Below, piece by piece: positions 57,903 through 64,000 of a DNA stretch of 64,000 bases. The notes beneath the pieces were generated by a model. The model did no database searches. It was not told where the DNA came from and saw only the letters and a program-made list of their open reading frames with translations. The position numbers and the translations under genes are program-made. The stretch spans positions 21,188,000-21,251,999 of the forward strand of contig CM055107.1 in NCBI GenBank assembly GCA_029204225.1, given 5' to 3'. This DNA comes from Diphasiastrum complanatum (lineage: Eukaryota; Streptophyta; Lycopodiopsida; Lycopodiales; Lycopodiaceae). Within the stretch, counting starts at the first letter, position 1; each line of letters starts with the position of its first letter.

Positions 57903-59815
57903 TCACAACTTAATATCAATAGAAGTTTCGATCGCATTTTTTAACTCATCACAAATCTTGCATTTGGACATTCTTTGTTTTGTTGGAGTCTTGACATATC
58001 GAAACTCATGTCTCCACAACCGATACAATGTATTTCTGGAGATTGTGGACATGCTAGTTTCTTTAAGTTCTTTCTTGATGGAATTGAAGACATCACCTTT
58101 AGACATGCCAAGAGGGAGATGATGTTCACAATGAGCTACTCCATCTTTTGATTTATGTTGAAGATGCGATTGGGGTAGAGCATGCTTTTCCAAAATTCCA
58201 TGCATAATAGCAAGTCCCCGTCTTGAATGTGTGCATTGTTTTAATGTACATGTGTTCTCATGAAATTTAAAGACAATATTGTTGCGTGCCTCTGAGATTA
58301 TCTGCCAAAACAATCTATGGGAAACTCCCAATAGATCTTGAAATGCCTTTGAACATATGGTTTTACCTGAAACTACAAGTTTAAGTCTTAAATTGGGTTC
58401 TTCCCACATATTGCACGCAAGGTTTGAATTATCTCGTGCCTTCAAAAAACACCCGAACATTTGTAAAAGGTAATTACGTCTATCCAATCCTCGCTTTCTC
58501 CATACACTTAGTCTCAAGTCTTCACATTCTTTGTAAGTGATTTTGCGTATACATAATTTCTTACAACAAGGCTGCATCAAAGTCACTTTTGTATGCTCCG
58601 GCGATAAAATAGAATCTGCCTTCTTCAGAGTGACGAATGCAAGCACACGTTTTCTTTTGCAGTTTCAAGAAGCTCCAAAAGATTCGAAACTTGGATCATG
58701 TTGCATTGGACTTTCAAGACTTTCCTCGTGTGATTGACCAACTCTTGATACATATTCTTTTAACATTTCATTCCAATTACCTATCTCGTCGTCTTCATCA
58801 AAATCAAACATAGAAAAATCTGAATCATATTTTCTAGAAGCAGTAGAAAGCAAGTTGTAGAAAATGCACCTGTTGTCTTCTTGGATTGTCTTGCCATTTG
58901 GGAGAGTCTATGACCATGACTGTCGGTGATAGCATTATCTTGAGATGGATTCCAGTGTCCATTTTCCACATTAACGTTTCTCATATGATCAATAAATCTG
59001 AACTAGACCCATTTTGCCGAGATACATAATTGTTAACCACATCGTCTATCCCAGTTAGGATGTCTGAGTTGTATGCCGGTCATGTCAGATCATAACCAAT
59101 TACATCATCCACGCCTGTCAAAACATCAGAGTTGTATAGAACTGGTCTTGTAGCATTGCTATCAGTCACATCATGAGCATTGATATTATCCACACCAGTG
59201 AGAACATCTGAACTATACCTAATCCGTTTGAAGTTTGCACTATTACTATGATTGACATCTTTCACACCAATGAGGAAATCAGAATTATATGTTGTTTTTA
59301 TTGATGTTCTCCCATCGTGATTGAAGGTTGTCGTACATTGCATACTTGATGATCTGTTGTAATTGCGATCGTAATAAGTGTAATACTCATTCATTGTCTC
59401 GTCGAACGATACATGCCTAGTATTTGTAGCATGTAAAAAAAGTTTCGATACACACCATATCATCGATTTATTCGGTGAGAAAATGGGATTCCGTCATCTA
59501 CCATGGCATTTTGAATGGTTCCTTCATTTGTTACGATATTAACTTTATAGTGGCAAACAACTGATTTTTGTCAAAACTACGATAACCTTTGAAGCTGGCC
59601 GAACAAACTATATTTCCATCAAAATCCATACAGTCAACTATATCATTGGTGTTATAAATATGACATGCCAAGACTGCAAGATCGTCAATCTTCACCACGT
59701 CGTAGTTATCCCACAATAATCTGTTTGCCATTAAGTCCAACAAATTATCATAAATGTTTGCAAGATGAGTGATACCTGTCTGTGGGTATGGCAATGGACA
59801 ATCCATCTTGAATAC
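57903..59815 (-). pseudogene. Transposase-like gene with tandem peptide repeats
   Basis: Read leftwards: an unknown N-terminal block (59806-59531), then 59463-58990 with about four tandem copies of a 24-27 residue unit, (Y)NSDVLTGVDDV, IRYSSDVLTGVDNINAHD and so on, one interrupted by a stop. An acidic stretch (FDFDEDDEIGNWNE) follows at about 58820. Last comes the longest frame, 58646-57903 (247 residues), with KTICSKAFQDLLGVSHRLFW, HHLPLGMSKGDVFNSI, STISRNTLYRLWRHEF and SKCKICDELKNAIE. The C-x-F-LGxS-block and the terminal CxxC spacing resemble the N-terminal half of multicopy transposase-like proteins of unknown function in plants and insects (inference). A catalytic half is not found downstream. 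It abuts the broken end of Copia-E at about 59820. Confidence 0.5.
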
Positions 59816-59819
59816 TCAC

Positions 59820-62800
59820 CATGCATGAGCCGATCTGCAATCATGTCTTCAGACTTTATGTACTGGACCCAGAGCTCTCCTTTCGAGATCAAATCTCAAA
59901 TGTGATGGTACTTCAGAGGTATGTGTTTTGTCTTTGAATGGAAGACAGGATTCTGGGATAGATAAATGGAACTCTGAGAATCCATCATCATAGTGCATGG
60001 TCCTCCTTGTGGTATTCCAATTGCCTCCAACATCATCTGCAACCACACTACCTCATTTGCCACCTTCGAAGCTACGACGTATTGAGCTTCGCAAGAAGAT
60101 TGAGCTACCAAGGTTTGTTTTTTGCATATCCAGCTGATTGCTGCTCCGCATGCTATTGAACATCCTCTAGTTAGGGACTTGCTATCATCTTTGCAGCTCG
60201 CCCACTTGCATCACTGTAGTGGTGCAGCTCGAATCCTTTTCTTTCGTTTCTGCTCTATAGGTTAATCCCATATTTTGGGTACCCTTCAGATATTGTAGGA
60301 TTCGTTTTGCCATTTGCCAATGTGCCATGCCAAGATTGGAAGAAAATTGGCTTAAGGCATAAACAGAGAAAACTAGATCAGGTATGATACAAATTGTAAG
60401 GTACATTAGACTACCGATTAGGTTTTGGTAGGGTATACCTCCCATCTTCTGTTTTTCTTCTTCTGTTTTGGGGCAATCCTGCTTCGTCAGCTTGGCTCCA
60501 ACTATCATTGGTGTGGCCTTTTCTTTGCAGTCCATCATGTGATACTGCTTGAGCACTTTTCTGGCATATTCAGACTAACTCAAGTGCATTTCACCTTTTA
60601 TTCGATCTCTTCTGATCTCCAGCCCGAGGCATTTTGTTGCTTCTCCTAGATTTGTGATTTCATCATTTTTAGAAATCTGACTCTTCGTGTCTTTGATCAG
60701 CATCAAGGAATTTCCTATCATAAGGAAATCATCCACGAAAATAGTCAGTATCACAAAATCTTTTCCTACTCTTTTTATGTAGACATTACAGTCTGGTTGT
60801 GTAGGATTGAAGTCTAGAGACTTCAAAAGATTGTTGAGATTCTTGTATTAAGCTCGTGATGTCTGCTTTAGACCATAAATGCATCTCTGCAACAGACAGA
60901 CATATTGTCGATTGTCGGGGTCTTCAATTCCTTCAGGCTGCTTCATGAAGATTTCTTCCTCTAGATCTCCGTGGAGAAAGGCTATCTTCACATCAATCTG
61001 ATGAATTTCCAGATTGTGTTGTATAGCATATGCAAGGAGTAGTCGTATGCTTGTCATCTTGACCATCGACGAATATGTGTCGAAATAATCAACACCATAC
61101 CTTTGTGTGTAGCCCTTCACGACAAGTCTTGCCTTGTAATGGCCAACAGTACATCTGATTTTATTTTCTTCTTGTACACCCACTTACAGTCGACGATTTT
61201 TTTTGTTTTCTGGCAGTGGCTCTAGCATCCATGCCTAGTTTCGCCTCATCGACTCGATCTCTTCTGACATTGCCTGCTTCTAGAATTCTCCCTCTGGACT
61301 CTGGACAACTTCTTGATATGTTGTTGGCTCTTCAGTGAAGCTGCAGTACTTGAATTGCATGTCTTCGCTCCACTGAAGATTGTCAAAGTAACGGTCTAGA
61401 GGTCTTCTTTGTCTTGTTGACCTTCTGGGTTCGTTTCGTCGCTACTCGAACGTTTTTTATTCGTGTAATTGATCTTCTACTTCCTGCTGCTCTGGAGTTT
61501 GTGGCTCAACATTCTGATTTGACGTCTATCCTCGATCTCCCTCTTGAATTGGCAACAATGTGAAGATCTCATGGCCTTTTTCATCTTTTAGTCCAGGGAA
61601 TGTGGACTCATCAAACCTCACATCTCTACTCGAAACAACCTTGTTCGTGGTTGGGTTGTAGAGTCTGTACACTAATGATCCGTTCGAGTACCCGACCATG
61701 ATCGTTTGCTCTAATTTATCATCGAGCTTGCTTCTCTTTTCTTTTGGAACGTGCTTGTATGCTGCACATCCAAACACACATACATATGATAGATCTTGCT
61801 TTCTACTTGTCCACATCTCGTACGGTGTCTTACTTTCCAGCGTTGTCGTTGTTGATCTGTTCTGCAGGTGTACAGTTGCAGCTATTGCCTCAGCCCAGAA
61901 TTGACTTGGAAATCGAACTTGTGCCATCATGCATCTGGCTCCTTCGACTAGCGTCTTGTTTCTTCTTTCCACGACACCATTATATTCTAGTGTGTACGTA
62001 GGAGTGAACTGATGCTCAATCCCTTGTTCTTGGCAGAATTTTGAAAATTCTTTGCTCTTGTACTCACCTCCATTGTTAGATCTGATGATTTGAATCTTCT
62101 TTGAGGTGTGTCGCTCTGGAAATGTCACGAACTTCTTGAAGGAATCAAACACTTCAGATTTCTTCTTTAGGTAGTAGATCGTAGTCATCCGGCTGTAATC
62201 ATCTATGAACGTCAAGAAATATCTCGATTCTGAGAGTGAATCCATTTTCATCGGTCCACAAACATCTAAGTGGACGAGATCAAGGACTTCTTTGGCTCTT
62301 CTTCCCTCATGTGTGAATGAATTCCGATGTTGTTTGCCTTTCTTACAGGCTTCGCAGAACTCAGTATCGGGTCTTGATACCTTTAGACTTGTGACTATGT
62401 CTTTCTTACACACGTCATACAGGCTCCTCATGTTCAGATGATACATTCTCCTGTTCCAAAGCTGATCTTTATTTTCTGATGCATTTAATATGCTATCAGA
62501 TATTGATTATCTTGGCTTGGTAGAGGTTTCCTTCTCTGCATCCAACCGTCAACAATTTGTTTGTAGTTTTTTCGATCATGCGGCATGTATTGCCATCGAA
62601 CAAAACTCGAATTTCAAGATCTGCCATCTTGGAGACTATTATCAAATCTTTTCTCAGTGAAGGCACGTAGAGTGCTCCTGGCAGCTTTGCTTGACTTGAC
62701 AATGTTTGCAGCTGTAGAGTCCCGATGCCTTTGACATCGTGTTTGCTCCCATCACCTAGAATAACTGCTCTGTTATTTTTGAGCTCTCTGAAGTCGATCA

Positions 62801-63775
62801 AGATTTTCTTATTGCAGGTGATGTGTGATGTTGCTCCTGAATCAATGACTACATCGTAGTCTTGTTCAGTGTAGCTCGTTGAAGCTTCATCAAGTATCGT
62901 GAAGGCTTCATCATCTCTATCTGCATCTTTGGATAACTCTGCAACATTTTTTTTTTCAGTCTTGTTCTTTCTTTTTGGTTGAATCTGCAATCGTATGCAG
63001 AGTGCCCCTTTCTTCTTGTAGTGCACGCAAGGTATTGCTGGATTGAACCAACATTTGTTGGCTGTATGTCCTGGTTTGTGACAATGATCACAAGAAGAAG
63101 ATTGTTGATTCGAGGACTTTGTCTTGTCGAATCTGGGTTTGTTCTTGTTTTTCTTCTTTCCTTCTGTGAAGAGGGCTTTCTCTTGATCACTACTTCCTTC
63201 TCCTTCGTCCCTCATCAGTCTCTCATCAGTGACAAGACTGATTGCTTTGTCGAATGTCATATCTAGTAGACTCAGTATGAGCATTCTCAATGGCTGATAG
63301 GATGTAGGTAGAGACTTCACAAAGTACATCAGCTCTTGTGGTGCTGGGACCTGGTGCTCCTGTCCTGATGCAGCGAGTTGAGTGAAGATCGTTCTGATCT
63401 TCTCAACGTGTTGGTCTAATTGGTTGTCATCTCATCGTATGGATTGCAGCTGATTGTGAAGATGCATCACTGAAGCTGCAGTCCTCACTTCATACTTCTG
63501 TTTTAATCTTTCCCATGCTGCATGGCTGCTTTTGCAGTCTTCAATCTACATGAGTAGATCTTCGTTGATGGACAAAATGATGATCGCCATTGCACACTCA
63601 TCCTTTCTGATCCATTTAGCTCTCCTCGGGTCTCCCTCTGTAGGCTGCACCTCTGAGAGTTCGGTCACCGACCATATGCCTTCACCCTTCAGAAGTGTTT
63701 TGATTTTGAATTTCCATACCCTGTAGTTTGTGCCATCAAGACTGATTGCTACTTTTGTCAAAGGCAACAACCTTT
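59820..63775 (-). pseudogene. Copia-E gag-pol remnant
   Basis: Minus strand, same lineage type as Copia-B. Gag starts near 63775 (ISLDGTNYRVWKFKIKTLL), with stops near 63546 and 63430. Zinc knuckle CDHCHKPGHTANKC is intact (about 63085); a second is damaged (CVHYKKKG). Protease: DVVIDSGATSHITC (about 62840). Integrase frame 62446-61526: FCEACKKGKQHR, FIDDYSRMTTIY, then RSNNGGEYK where the catalytic Asp is usually found, and GVVERRNKTL. RT: VDYFDTYSSMVKMTSIRLLL and IDVKIAFLHGDLEEEIFMKQ (61183-60848), ILTIFVDDFLMIG (about 60740). RNase H: SSCEAQYVVASKVANEVVWL. It ends at SEDMIADRLMH (about 59825), where the transposase-like gene begins; the last residues, purine tract and LTRs are absent. Confidence 0.92.
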
Positions 63776-64000
63776 GAGACTCACTTATGATGAAAAAGAT
63801 AAGCAAGTTGTTGGTGGTACAAACTATGCTTTCCTAACCTCTTTTGATGAACCTACATGTGTAGATGAAGCAAGACAAAAAGAGGAGTGGACCCAAGCAA
63901 TGGATCTTGAGTATCAAGCTCCTATGAAGAATGAAACAAGGAGATTGGTGGAACAAGGAGATTGGTGGAACTTCCAAAGGACAAGAAGGCTATTGGATGC
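63763..64000 (+). pseudogene. Copia-A/C-like RT start, cut by window end
   Basis: Plus strand: PLRLTYDEKDKQ, YAFLTSFDEPTC, EWTQAMDLEYQAPMKNET, the same block as PLRLTYDGQ..FLTSMLDEPTC in Copia-C at 24600. Near 63940 a 17-base unit (AAGGAGATTGGTGGAAC) is repeated in tandem and shifts the frame. It joins head-to-head with Copia-E gag at about 63770. Confidence 0.8.

Overview
The window is nuclear DNA of a land plant. It holds one recognisable host gene, a nine-exon chloroplast-type ribulose-phosphate 3-epimerase (RPE, + strand, 35544-51838), set in dense, layered transposable elements. Evidence for a plant is the transit-peptide-like N terminus of RPE, GT-AG introns, Copia elements primed by an initiator-Met-tRNA-type site (TGGTATCAGAGCC), Gypsy elements, and hAT-type elements with 8-bp target duplications. 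The large intron load and some transposon families make me think of a non-seed plant, but the clade cannot be fixed from this sequence.

Layout. 0-3.6 kb: LTR piece and a decayed Copia (A). 3.6-15.2 kb: a split, decayed transposase-like gene, islands of a GGTACT-motif repeat, microsatellites, another Copia (B), and a broken HAD/FCP1-like phosphatase gene on the minus strand. 15.3-19.2 kb: LTR pieces and three simple-sequence minisatellites. 19.7-30 kb: a minus-strand Gypsy (1) split by a nearly complete young Copia (C, 20972-26903), then a second Gypsy (2). 31.5-32.4 kb: a Copia scrap split by a 514-bp hAT-like MITE. 33.1-35.1 kb: a deleted non-autonomous Copia (R) whose LTR ends about 100 bp before the RPE TATA box. 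35.2-51.9 kb: RPE. Its intron 3 is 11.3 kb and contains a Gypsy scrap, a 636-bp hAT-like MITE and a complete 4.57-kb non-autonomous Copia (D) with perfect 5-bp target duplications. 52-64 kb: Gypsy protease remnant, a solo-type LTR, an LTR that is the inverted partner of the one at 15.3 kb, a second transposase-like gene with tandem peptide repeats, a minus-strand Copia (E), and the edge of another Copia.

The observations I would follow first are: (i) Copia-D keeps gag and protease but has lost the integrase core, reverse transcriptase and RNase H, and carries instead an extra segment that looks like an RRM of the Mei2-like type, a possible captured host-gene fragment; (ii) the 10-bp palindrome CACACGTGTG occurs ten times, almost always in or beside Copia LTRs, so these LTRs may carry a G-box enhancer; (iii) GGTACT-motif islands recur around and inside a transposase-like gene and a phosphatase-like pseudogene. 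No CRISPR array, operon, rRNA or tRNA gene was seen.
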